DNA of 11,187 nucleotides, taken from positions 598,527 to 609,713 of the forward strand of contig MU646498.1 in the NCBI GenBank assembly GCA_026770585.1, read 5' to 3'. Positions 1 through 4,859 of this stretch are shown piece after piece (position 1 is the stretch's first letter; each line of letters opens with the position of its first letter). Source of the DNA: Baffinella frigidus (taxonomy: Eukaryota; Cryptophyceae; Cryptomonadales; Baffinellaceae). The notes below the pieces were generated by a model, which saw nothing but the letters and a program-made list of their open reading frames with translations, did not search any database and was not told the origin of the DNA. The position numbers were made by a program, and so were the translations under genes.

Positions 1-150
1 CAGGGTGCAGGGTTCAGGGTGCAGGGTTCAGGGTTCAGGGTGCAGGGTGCAGGGTGCAGGGTGCAGGGTTCAGGGTGCAGGGGTGCAGGTCCAGGGTCTG
101 CAGGGTGCAGGGTGCAGGGTTCAGGGTTCAGGGTTCAGGGTTCGGGGTTT
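1..150 (+). repeat. Degenerate G-rich telomere-like heptamer array
   Basis: The first 150 bases are head-to-tail heptamers, mainly TGCAGGG and TTCAGGG, with a slipped section near 85-105. They are variants of the plant-type TTTAGGG unit in G-rich orientation. The two open frames through it encode only low-complexity GSGCRVQ-type repeats and are not genes. The array starts at the window edge, so its true left limit is unknown. Confidence 0.85.
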
Positions 151-155
151 CGTAA

Positions 156-180
156 CCAGCTTCGAGAAGCCCCCCGGCCG
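156..180 (+). repeat. 25-bp segment repeated at 898-924
   Basis: The block around CAGCTTCGAGAAGCCCCCCG recurs at 900-919 with nearly the same flanks. In both places it lies upstream of a carrier exon copy, so it marks the left part of a larger duplicated block. One frame reads SFEKPP, but I do not recognise it and cannot say it was coding. Confidence 0.6.
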
Positions 181-194
181 TTACTTGCCGTCCG

Positions 195-663
195 TACTCA
201 GATTATACGCTGTTGACTAACACGTTCTCGCCATGCTTGTACCACCAGCCCTCCGAGTTGGAGCAAATCGCCTTTTTCAATCCCCTTGATTTGTACTGAA
301 GGCCGTTGGATTCCGACGACCTCTGGTATAAATCACGGGAGGAGACAAGACGGTTTGCTCCCACTCTGATGGCTGGTGATGTGCAGACGTTGTATGCGGT
401 GGCGAGGCGGGAGGGCATGCTCGCGCGGTGGCGCGGCGCGGTCCCCGCCATCTTTACGGCGATAATCGTTTACATGTAGTCAACAGCGTACAAGCCTAGA
501 CAATCGTTGAGTCGACAGTGTAGAAGCCTAGCAACAGCGTATAAGCCTAGTCAACAGCGTATAAGCCTAGCAAGCAACAGCGTATAATAATCCGAGTATT
601 AACGGCAAGTCACAGTGTATAATCCCTATCATCAACGTCAGTCAACAGCGTAGAATCTGAGTA
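195..663. repeat. Inverted 24-bp repeats around a 470-bp block
   Basis: Positions 195-218 (containing GATTATACGCTGTTGACT) are the reverse complement of 640-663 with one mismatch. The motif is the same TCAACAGCGTATAA unit that forms the tandem array at 478-663, so the left copy is an inverted stray unit. The interval between contains carrier exon copy 1. Confidence 0.6.
387..462 (+). pseudogene. Mitochondrial carrier exon fragment, copy 1
   Basis: After a possible acceptor (GTGCAG, 381-386) the frame reads TLYAVARREGMLARWRG and then AVPAIF. This matches the end of a mitochondrial carrier (SLC25) repeat, where a matrix helix is followed by EG-x3-L/W-RG and a Pro-starting even-numbered helix. 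Compared with copy 3 (987-1088), L is replaced by R before WRG. The reading diverges after IF (TAI instead of KTVPATAI), and no donor follows. The flanking sequence 285-320 resembles 718-760 upstream of copy 2, so exon and upstream intron were duplicated together. It is a relic, not a working exon. Confidence 0.7.
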
Positions 664-665
664 TT
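478..665 (+). repeat. 20-bp tandem array, unit TCAACAGCGTATAAGCCTAG
   Basis: Clear units start at 480, 512, 532 and 551. More diverged units (AACAGCGTATAATAATC, CACAGTGTATAATCCC, CAACAGCGTAGAATC) continue to 663. Unit length varies because of small insertions. A related fragment occurs near 943-955. No coding potential is seen. Confidence 0.8.
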
Positions 666-764
666 GACGCCCCCCACTTAGCAGCCACCGGGGGCTTCAC
701 GGATACAGTCCATCTAAACGATTTGTACTAGAATCTTATCCATTGCCCTGGATTCCAACCGGAA

Positions 765-788
765 TTTCACCTTGAATTCAAGGTGAAA
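765..788. repeat. Perfect 24-bp palindrome
   Basis: TTTCACCTTGAA is followed directly by its reverse complement TTCAAGGTGAAA with no spacer and an EcoRI-like GAATTC centre. It lies in the intron-like sequence upstream of carrier exon copy 2. It could be a protein-binding site or simply a cruciform-prone sequence; nothing else supports a function. Confidence 0.7.
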
Positions 789-827
789 AGGTCCTCGGCC
801 GCTGCTAAGTAGCTGTCTTGTGTGCAG

Positions 828-866
828 ACGTTATATACGGTGGCGAGGCGGGAGGGCGTGCTTTGA
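828..866 (+). pseudogene. Mitochondrial carrier exon fragment, copy 2
   Basis: A second copy of the same exon start follows the possible acceptor CTTGTGTGCAG (817-827). It reads TLYTVARREGVL and then meets TGA at 864-866, exactly where copies 1 and 3 continue toward WRG. The sequence after the stop no longer matches the exon. The first 13 codons are almost identical to the other copies, including third positions, so the duplication looks fairly recent or homogenised. Broken copy. Confidence 0.7.
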
Positions 867-986
867 CGGTTTACGGTGTTGGGGATGCGGGTTGCATGCC
901 CAGCTTCGAGAAGCCCCCCGACCGAGTATTAGTCAACTAATATAACAGCGTGTTGACTAAAAGGCTCTCGGCACGCTTGTGCGCAG

Positions 987-1088
987 ACGTTGTACACGGT
1001 GGCGCGGAAGGAGGGCGTGCTCGCGCTGTGGCGCGGCGCCGTCCCCGCCATCTTCAAGACCGTCCCGGCCACTGCTATCACCTTCGGG
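987..1088 (+). pseudogene. Mitochondrial carrier (SLC25-type) exon, most complete copy 3
   Basis: This 102-nt, 34-codon segment is open and bounded by GCGCAG (981-986) and a GTAACC donor at 1089. It reads TLYTVARKEGVLALWRG, then AVPAIFKTVPATAITFG. In the mitochondrial carrier family, EG-x-x-ALWRG closes the matrix helix of a repeat, and VPATAI-x-F is typical of the last transmembrane helix, usually followed by a V-Y-E-like ending. It is therefore probably the penultimate or last coding part of a carrier that moves a metabolite across the inner mitochondrial membrane; the substrate cannot be told from one exon. No companion exons are recognised nearby, and partial copies surround it, so I class it as a gene fragment. 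A real exon of a gene with distant exons remains possible. Confidence 0.75.
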
Positions 1089-1127
1089 GTAACCCCCTCA
1101 ACCCTAAACGCTAAACGATGAACGATA

Positions 1128-1184
1128 AAATATTTATATATATATATATATTGTATGCATATTACATATATAGGTATATAAAAA
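1128..1184. repeat. TA-rich microsatellite 1
   Basis: A run of TA dinucleotides with interruptions lies between carrier exon copy 3 and the copy at 1185. A matching tract at 1270-1315 precedes the next copy, so the microsatellite is part of the tandem unit. Confidence 0.8.
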
Positions 1185-1237
1185 GCCTCGTCCCCGCCAT
1201 GTTCAAGACTGTCCCGGCGACTGCTATCACATTCGGG
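1185..1237 (+). pseudogene. Carrier exon 3'-half copy 4
   Basis: This segment repeats only the distal half of the carrier exon, reading VPAMFKTVPATAITFG in frame, and ends at the same GTAACC donor (1238). The upstream half (TLY...WRG) is absent and replaced by TA-rich DNA, so there is no acceptor. It differs from copy 3 mostly at third positions, plus Ile to Met. It belongs to a tandem array: the GTCCCCGCC landmark occurs at 1041, 1190 and 1321, giving periods of 149 and 131 bp. Confidence 0.75.
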
Positions 1238-1269
1238 GTAACCCCCTAACCCCTTACCCTTCAACCCTG

Positions 1270-1315
1270 TATATATATAATATATATAATATACATATAT
1301 ATATATATATATAAA
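1270..1315. repeat. TA-rich microsatellite 2
   Basis: TATATA runs with ATAATATAC interruptions. It matches the tract at 1128-1184 in position relative to the exon fragment that follows it. Confidence 0.8.
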
Positions 1316-1368
1316 GCCTCGTCCCCGCCATGTTCAAGACTGTCCCGGCGACTGCTATCACATTCGGG
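1316..1368 (+). pseudogene. Carrier exon 3'-half copy 5
   Basis: Essentially identical to 1185-1237 through the FKTVPATAITFG coding stretch, followed by GTAAGC, a near-consensus donor. Near-identity with copy 4 indicates a recent tandem duplication of the whole 131-bp unit (TA tract, half exon, donor, C-rich telomere-like tail). Confidence 0.75.
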
Positions 1369-1616
1369 GTAAGCCCCTAACCCCCAAACCCTTCAACCCT
1401 GTGGACCAACCCTAACCCTTCAACCCGTCAACCCTAATCCTTCAACCCCTGAACCCAAACCCTTCAACCCTGGACCGGGGTGAACTCTAAACCGTAAACC
1501 CCGAACCGAAAACCCTCAACGCTCGACGCTAAACGCTGAACGCTGAACGCTAGGCCCTCGTGCCTGGTGAATTGGCGACCTAAACCCTGGACCCTAGGAA
1601 CCTAAATCCTAAACCT
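1369..1616 (+). repeat. Degenerate C-rich telomere-like tract
   Basis: Irregular heptamer-like units such as CCCTTCAA, CCCTAAC, AACCCTG and ACGCTGA follow the exon copy and run to the edge of the element at 1617. The section 1526-1550 is made of ACGCTAA/ACGCTGA heptamers, also found as four perfect copies at 2514-2541. Orientation is C-rich on the + strand, opposite to 1-150. No gene is seen here. Confidence 0.7.
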
Positions 1617-1720
1617 TATCCCTGAAGTGGCCATAGGGCGAATATTCGCCCTAACTCGCCCTAGGCAGGTCCTAGGGCCCTACGGTAGGGCGTATTAGCC
1701 TACTGGCCACTCAAGGGATA
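1617..1720. mobile_element. MITE-like element B3 (hairpin subtype II)
   Basis: A 104-bp element begins TATCCCTGAAGTGGCCA and ends with the inverted TGGCCACTCAAGGGATA. The outermost TA is the likely target duplication, as in Tc1/mariner or Stowaway-type MITEs. Inside are a perfect 18-bp palindrome at 1635-1652 (AGGGCGAATATTCGCCCT) and the core GGTCCTAGGGCCCTACGGTA shared with the other B copies. It has no coding capacity. It sits between telomere-like repeats and a displaced carrier exon fragment. Confidence 0.8.
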
Positions 1721-1749
1721 CCTCAAACGCTAAACGATGGAACGATAAC

Positions 1750-1794
1750 GCCTCGTGCCTGGCACCTTCAAGACTGTCCCGGCGACTGATATTG
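1750..1794 (+). pseudogene. Carrier exon fragment copy 6
   Basis: GCCTCGTGCCTGGCACC is followed by TTCAAGACTGTCCCGGCGAC, matching the FKTVPAT part of copies 3-5, and then decays to GATATTGTAAG. The preceding AACGCTAAACGATGGAACGA matches DNA downstream of copy 3 (about 1106-1125). So the same repeat unit continues here, interrupted by the B3 element. Non-functional. Confidence 0.6.
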
Positions 1795-1851
1795 TAAGAA
1801 TTCGGGTTGGCTTGGATTCGTGGTCGGGTCGGCCAATTCGAGAAACTGAAG

Positions 1852-1965
1852 TTTATGCTATCTTATGCATGAGATTGATGACAAGATAGCATCCTCCACC
1901 CAAAAGATGACACAAAACGGCGCTTTTTCGTCTGATTTATGCTATCTTATGCATGATATTGATGG
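1852..1965 (+). repeat. 27-bp direct repeat, 84 bp apart, with hairpin
   Basis: TTTATGCTATCTTATGCATG begins at 1852 and again at 1936, each followed by an ATTGATG-like tail. The left copy also forms a 10-bp stem (1855-1864 with 1883-1892, ATGCTATCTT/AAGATAGCAT). The right copy runs straight into a carrier exon scrap. The open frame 1865-2116 crossing this region shows no recognisable domain. Confidence 0.65.
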
Positions 1966-1990
1966 CGACTGCTATCGCCTTCAGGGTACT
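1964..1990 (+). pseudogene. Carrier exon scrap copy 7
   Basis: GGCGACTGCTATCGCCTTC resembles the ATAITF coding end of the carrier exon, followed by AGGGTACTCC where the other copies have GGGGTAAC. It is too short and diverged to do more than mark the array's right edge. Confidence 0.45.
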
Positions 1991-2149
1991 CCACTGCTAG
2001 CCAGGATTTTTGGCTCAGGTCAACCCCCCCTTGAAACTGTCCACTTTAGAATCCCGGACGCCACAGTGGCATCCATTTTACTACATCTCTCTCCCGTTTT
2101 TTTCGAAGTTGACTAATACAAAATCTTCTGGCTAGCAGAGTACTCTCTA

Positions 2150-2270
2150 CAGGGGTACCTCGCTCATAAGACACTTCCCCCCCCCTACGGCCACCATAGG
2201 GCCCTAGGCATGGATGGGCCTCCTGTGGGGTCCTAGGGGGGGGCACTTTCTTATGAGTGAGGTACCCCTG
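2150..2270. mobile_element. MITE-like element A1
   Basis: A 121-bp element with terminal inverted repeats of about 22 bp: left CAGGGGTACCTCGCTCAT..., right inverted ...ATGAGTGAGGTACCCCTG. TA dinucleotides flank both sides (2148-2149 and 2271-2272), consistent with TA target duplication. The inner part is also palindromic (GGGCCCTAGG, CCTAGGGGGGGG). It has no coding capacity. Related copies are at 3234, 3738, 4349 and 4834. Confidence 0.85.
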
Positions 2271-2272
2271 TA

Positions 2273-2513
2273 AACTTTAGAGATTAGGGCCCATCTGGAA
2301 ACCCTCAATCCAAAACCTTACACGCCAGGTCGTAACTCGGAATTTGAGGGTACGAGTCTTTTTAAACCTTTGTACCCGGATCCGGAATTTTTTTGTTCGC
2401 ACCGGACGTGGAAACGACGAACCGTCGCGACTTGGCGGGATGGCTACGTACCACTTAGTACCACGAAACGAATCGTTGCGTCCTGAGATTCCCAGTAATG
2501 ACATGCCGTGGAC
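2273..2513. other. Unrecognised unique sequence
   Basis: No repeat or known domain is evident. A 75-codon open frame on the minus strand (2277-2504) is basic and Arg/Phe/Thr-rich, with no motif I recognise and no supporting signals. I do not call it a gene. Confidence 0.4.
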
Positions 2514-2541
2514 ACGCTGAACGCTGAACGCTGAACGCTGA
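2514..2541 (+). repeat. Four perfect ACGCTGA heptamers
   Basis: ACGCTGA is repeated four times without error. The 7-bp period and its likeness to CCCTAAA-type repeats suggest a variant telomeric unit. The same unit appears near 1526-1550. Confidence 0.8.
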
Positions 2542-2587
2542 ATCCTCGAGCCAAGATATTCAGGGGTGCCTTTTTCTTAGGAAAACT

Positions 2588-2702
2588 GTTTTAATTTAAA
2601 ACTTTCTGGCGATGAAATTTACTACACACGATGAGTTTTACTAGTAATATTAAAGCATTCGTGTAGTAATTTTCATTGAATCCAATGGTTTTAAGTTAAA
2701 AC
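2588..2702. mobile_element. AT-rich nested inverted-repeat element
   Basis: The outer arms are GTTTTAATTTAAAAC (2588-2602) and GTTTTAAGTTAAAAC (2688-2702), one mismatch apart. The inner arms are GATGAAATTTACTACACACG (2611-2630) against TCGTGTAGTAATTTTCAT (2659-2676). Together they fold into one long imperfect hairpin, typical of a MITE or foldback element. The inner motif ACTACAC recurs at 6886 and 7340. No coding capacity. Confidence 0.65.
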
Positions 2703-2892
2703 CTGTTCCCTTTGATATTGGACGTACCCCGGATAAAGACCGCCTTATCCTTATGAGGACCCTCGCCACACGGTGGACTACGGACCTTTCATCGAAAGTC
2801 AACTTGCCTTGAGGCAATTACTTTAAGGTTTTTCTGGTTCGAATTTGGTCACGTTACCCCCAAGAATCGAGGGTCCAAGAAACCCTCGTAGC

Positions 2893-2946
2893 CCACCGTG
2901 TGGGTCCTAGGGGGGGATGCTGGTTCTGGTATCCTAGATACCCCTG
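2893..2946. mobile_element. Diverged or truncated A-family right end (A7)
   Basis: CCACCGTGTGGGTCCTAGGG and the closing GATACCCCTG-TA resemble the right half of A elements. A CCACACGGTGG segment near 2766 pairs with CCACCGTGTGG, so the other arm may survive there. No intact left terminus is found. Confidence 0.45.
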
Positions 2947-3006
2947 TACCACACGAGGCTTTCCTTGCACTCAGGATAAATGTAGATTGTAGGCGTTTTG
3001 TGGAGA

Positions 3007-3051
3007 GTTGGTCACGTGTCCGACCGCAAAGCGGGCGGACACGTGACCAAC
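3007..3051. other. 45-bp near-perfect hairpin
   Basis: GTTGGTCACGTGTCCG (3007-3022) pairs perfectly with 3036-3051. After one A/G mismatch the stem continues with CCGC/GCGG around an AAA loop, giving 20 of 21 possible pairs. Each arm contains CACGTG, a G-box/E-box core. It could be the whole of a very short foldback or an RNA hairpin; no terminator role can be shown in this eukaryotic context. Confidence 0.7.
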
Positions 3052-3128
3052 CCAATGAAAATTACTACTCAATGATGAAGTGTGAACTTTTGGACTTTTG
3101 AATTGGGTGCTCGATCGGCCTCGTGTGG

Positions 3129-3233
3129 TATCCCTTAAGTGGACAGTAGGCTCATACGCCCTACCGTAGGGCCCTAGGACCTGCCTAGGACTTCTTGGGG
3201 GTCAATTTTGACCCCCTCGCCACTTAAGGGATA
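3129..3233. mobile_element. MITE-like element B1 (hairpin subtype I)
   Basis: 105 bp, bounded by TATCCCTTAAGTGG and the exact inverted copy CCACTTAAGGGATA. Inside are the family core (CCCTACCGTAGGGCCCTAGG) and a secondary hairpin GGGGGTCAA-TT-TTGACCCCC (3197-3216). Its right TA directly abuts the left end of an A element (3234). Non-coding. Confidence 0.85.
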
Positions 3234-3445
3234 GGAGTGCCTCGCTCATAAGGAGTCGCGCCCCCCATGACCACCGTAGGACCATAGGTATCCCTCAAGT
3301 GGCGAGGGGGTCTTAAAGGACCCCCTACAGGTCCTAGGCAGGTCCTAGGGCCCTACGGTAGGGCGTATGAGCCTATTGGGCACTTAAGGGATAGGCCTGT
3401 TGAAGGGTCCTAGGGGGGTGAGCCTCCTTAATCGAGGAGACCCTG
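3234..3445. mobile_element. A element (A5) split by a B element
   Basis: The left part (3234-3288) starts GGAGTGCCTCGCTCATAAGG, matching the A-family left terminus. The right part (3394-3445) has GGCCTGTTGAAGGG and CCTAGGGGGG and ends ACCCTG-TA, matching the A right half; the intact A2 copy has the same TAGGCCTGTT centre. Between them lies the complete B2 element with a TA on each side. Removing B2 and one TA restores an ordinary A element of about 110 bp. Confidence 0.7.
3289..3393. mobile_element. MITE-like element B2, inserted in A5
   Basis: 105 bp, TATCCCTCAAGTGG at the left and GCACTTAAGGGATA at the right. It is essentially the reverse complement of B1, including the core GGTCCTAGGGCCCTACGGTA and the GGGGGTC/GACCCCC hairpin. 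TA is present at both ends as the presumed target duplication. Confidence 0.85.
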
Positions 3446-3491
3446 TACCACTTGCATGCATACATCAATGGAGGGGGGGAGTCCGTGCATA

Positions 3492-3634
3492 ATCCACTAG
3501 TCCTGCGAGGCGGACCAAATCGACGATTGTGTGGAGCCATTTCCTCGGGTGGCACATTCGTTTTCGAAGGTGCCGCCCGAGGAATTGGCGCATGCTCCAG
3601 CCTCGATTTGGTCCGCCTCGGAGGGCTGGTGGAT
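3492..3634. mobile_element. 143-bp foldback element
   Basis: The element is symmetric about 3563. Perfect 18-bp arms lie at 3506-3523 (CGAGGCGGACCAAATCGA) and 3603-3620. Pairing continues with few mismatches outward to ATCCAC/GTGGAT and inward through TTCCTCGGGTGGCAC/GTGCCGCCCGAGGAA to a TTCG-TTTT-CGAA centre. The symmetry explains why similar frames are open on both strands here; none is a gene. Confidence 0.8.
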
Positions 3635-3737
3635 ATCTTGAATATCTCGATCTCGGATATCTCAAGAGTGTTCCAGACACACGCTGCACGTCCCTGGTTT
3701 ACTTGTCAACTTAAACTCTGAACCGGGGTCAAGTGTA

Positions 3738-3851
3738 CAGGGGTACCTCGCTCATGAGAAACTGACTCCCCCTAGGACCCTACAGTAGGCCTGTTCCAGG
3801 GCCCTACGGTGGTCCTAAGGGAGGTGCAGTTTCTTAAGAGCGAGGTATTCG
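3738..3851. mobile_element. MITE-like element A2
   Basis: About 114 bp. The left end is CAGGGGTACCTCGCTCATGA after TA (3736-3737). The right end TTAAGAGCGAGGTATTCG is more diverged and is followed by TA (3852-3853), which is also the left TA of element B4. Its centre contains TAGGCCTGTTCCAGGG, the intact form of the site where B2 entered A5. Confidence 0.75.
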
Positions 3852-3955
3852 TATCCCTTAAGTAACCATAGGGTGAATATTTACCCTAACTCGCCCGAGG
3901 TAGGTCCTAGGACCCTACCGTAGGGCGTATGCGCCTACTGGGCACTTAAGGGATA
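3852..3955. mobile_element. MITE-like element B4 (hairpin subtype II)
   Basis: 104 bp, TATCCCTTAAGTAACCA to GCACTTAAGGGATA. The internal hairpin AGGGTGAATATTTACCCT (3870-3887) corresponds to that of B3, with one compensated base-pair change. It abuts A2 on the left and CCCTAAA repeats on the right. Confidence 0.8.
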
Positions 3956-3995
3956 AACCCTAAACCCTGAAACCTAAACCCTAAACCCTAAAACC
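3956..3995 (+). repeat. Short CCCTAAA interstitial array
   Basis: About five to six canonical or near-canonical CCCTAAA units in C-rich orientation, starting immediately at the right edge of B4. Confidence 0.85.
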
Positions 3996-4003
3996 AGGTA
4001 TAC

Positions 4004-4039
4004 GAGCTTGTCAAGCAGCTCGACGTCGTGTCCAGCCTC
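4004..4039 (+). pseudogene. KQLDVV module, copy 1
   Basis: Read in frame it gives ELVKQLDVVSSL followed by TAG. The same peptide-like segment occurs at 4486-4521 (ELVKQLDVVCSL) and 4799-4831 (ETKQLDIVSSL). Copy differences include silent or conservative changes (CTC/CTG, V/I, TCC/TCA), as expected of coding ancestry. The family is not recognised. A CT microsatellite follows directly. Confidence 0.4.
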
Positions 4040-4043
4040 TAGG

Positions 4044-4044
<1 letters not shown>

Positions 4045-4075
<31 letters not shown>

Positions 4076-4082
4076 AGAGAGT
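4045..4082 (+). repeat. CT dinucleotide microsatellite with GA tail
   Basis: About 14 uninterrupted CT units (4045-4072), then AGAGAGAG, so the end folds back on itself. It follows KQLDVV copy 1. Confidence 0.9.
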
Positions 4083-4189
4083 GTCCAGCAGGATAAGTTC
4101 CGGTGTCCGCCTAGGTTGGGAGCTCGAAGAACCTAAAGGACCTAAAGGAGCTCTCGTCTGGATTCCGATGTTGTAGGACACCAAGGGCC

Positions 4190-4213
4190 GGATTCCCCCA
4201 TGTGGGGGAATCC
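4190..4213. other. Perfect 11-bp stem hairpin
   Basis: GGATTCCCCCA and TGGGGGAATCC flank a TG centre. GGC/GCC outside adds partial pairing. An imperfect tandem of CCTAAAGGA lies just upstream (4130-4149). No function can be assigned. Confidence 0.6.
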
Positions 4214-4280
4214 CGCCCGATAGAGCAGTGGCTCCAACGTCCCGAGGCGGGCTCGTCCTCCAGTCTGCAGGCCGTCCTCA

Positions 4281-4348
4281 GTACACTCGTTGGACGCGAC
4301 TCGGTACACTCGCGGGACGCGACTCCGTACACTCGCGGGACGCGACTA
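4281..4348 (+). repeat. 23-bp tandem repeat, three units
   Basis: Units start at 4281, 4304 and 4327 (GTACACTCGCGGGACGCGAC plus three variable bases). The third is cut at the TA where element A3 begins, which suggests that A3 inserted at the end of the array. Confidence 0.85.
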
Positions 4349-4470
4349 CAGGAGTACCTCGCTCATAAGAAACCGCCTCCCCCTAGGACCCTACGGTAGG
4401 ACTATGCCTAGCTAGGGCCTTATGGTGGTCCTAGGGGGGGGGGGGCTTTCTTATGAGCGAGGTGCCCCTG
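4349..4470. mobile_element. MITE-like element A3
   Basis: 122 bp, left CAGGAGTACCTCGCTCATAA and right inverted TTATGAGCGAGGTGCCCCTG, flanked by TA at 4347-4348 and 4471-4472. The interior has CCTAGGACCCTACGGTAGG, closely related to the B-family core. Among the A copies it is one of the two best preserved. Confidence 0.85.
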
Positions 4471-4485
4471 TACCGTACTCAGGAC

Positions 4486-4521
4486 GAGCTTGTCAAGCAG
4501 CTCGACGTCGTGTGCAGCCTA
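4486..4521 (+). pseudogene. KQLDVV module, copy 2
   Basis: Reads ELVKQLDVVCSL, differing from copy 1 by one base in the codon before SL and in its last codon. It lies between A3 and a long CT-rich tract. A continuous frame runs into the tract and yields only Ser/Leu/Pro/Arg low-complexity residues. Confidence 0.4.
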
Positions 4522-4527
4522 GCCTCT

Positions 4528-4798
4528 GGCTCTCTCTCTCTCTCCCTCCCTCCCTCCCTCACTCACTCCCTCTCGCTTGCTCTCTCGCTCGCTCGCTCGC
4601 TCGCTCGCTCGCTCGCTCTCCCCTCTCTCCCTCGCTCTCTCCCTCCCTCCCTCCCTCCCTCTCGCTTGCTCTCTCTGGCTCGCTCTCCCTCCCTCTCTCT
4701 CTCTCCCTCCCTCCCTCTCTCTCTCTCTCCTTCTCTCTCTCTCCCTCTCTCTTTCTCCCTCTCTCCCTCTCTCTCGCGCGTGCTCTCTATCTCTCTCT
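4528..4798 (+). repeat. 270-bp polypyrimidine tract
   Basis: A compound microsatellite of CT, CCCT and, at 4583-4620, about nine GCTC units. It is almost purine-free apart from the G of GCTC. Open frames on both strands are artefacts of the repeat. The strand asymmetry could form triplex DNA. Confidence 0.9.
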
Positions 4799-4831
4799 GA
4801 GACGAAGCAGCTGGACATCGTGTCAAGCCTC
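4799..4831 (+). pseudogene. KQLDVV module, copy 3
   Basis: Reads ETKQLDIVSSL, then TAC continuing into an A-family terminus. The segment AGCCTC-TA is uninterrupted in copy 1 (AGCCTCTAGG), so copy 1 resembles the empty insertion site. Confidence 0.4.
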
Positions 4832-4833
4832 TA

Positions 4834-4847
4834 CAGGGGTACCTCGC
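4834..4847. mobile_element. A-family solo left end (A4)
   Basis: CAGGGGTACCTCGC after TA matches the A terminus exactly, then breaks into GGCGGGGGGGC. No right end follows, so the copy is truncated. Confidence 0.6.
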
Positions 4848-4859
4848 GGCGGGGGGGCG

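Noticed and set aside
5-220. Two + strand frames with GSGCRVQ-type repeats
   Set aside because: Produced by the heptamer array; composition is entirely repeat-driven.
203-451. Minus-strand 82-codon frame
   Set aside because: Antisense to carrier exon copy 1 and its upstream duplicated block; no motif of its own.
478-665. Possible CRISPR array
   Set aside because: Repeats of 20 bp lie nearly head to tail with no uniform unique spacers, in a eukaryotic setting; it is a degenerate tandem repeat.
929-1264. Minus-strand 111-codon frame
   Set aside because: Antisense to the carrier exon copies and runs through a TA microsatellite.
3452-3721. Overlapping frames on both strands
   Set aside because: Explained by the 143-bp palindromic element, which mirrors open frames.
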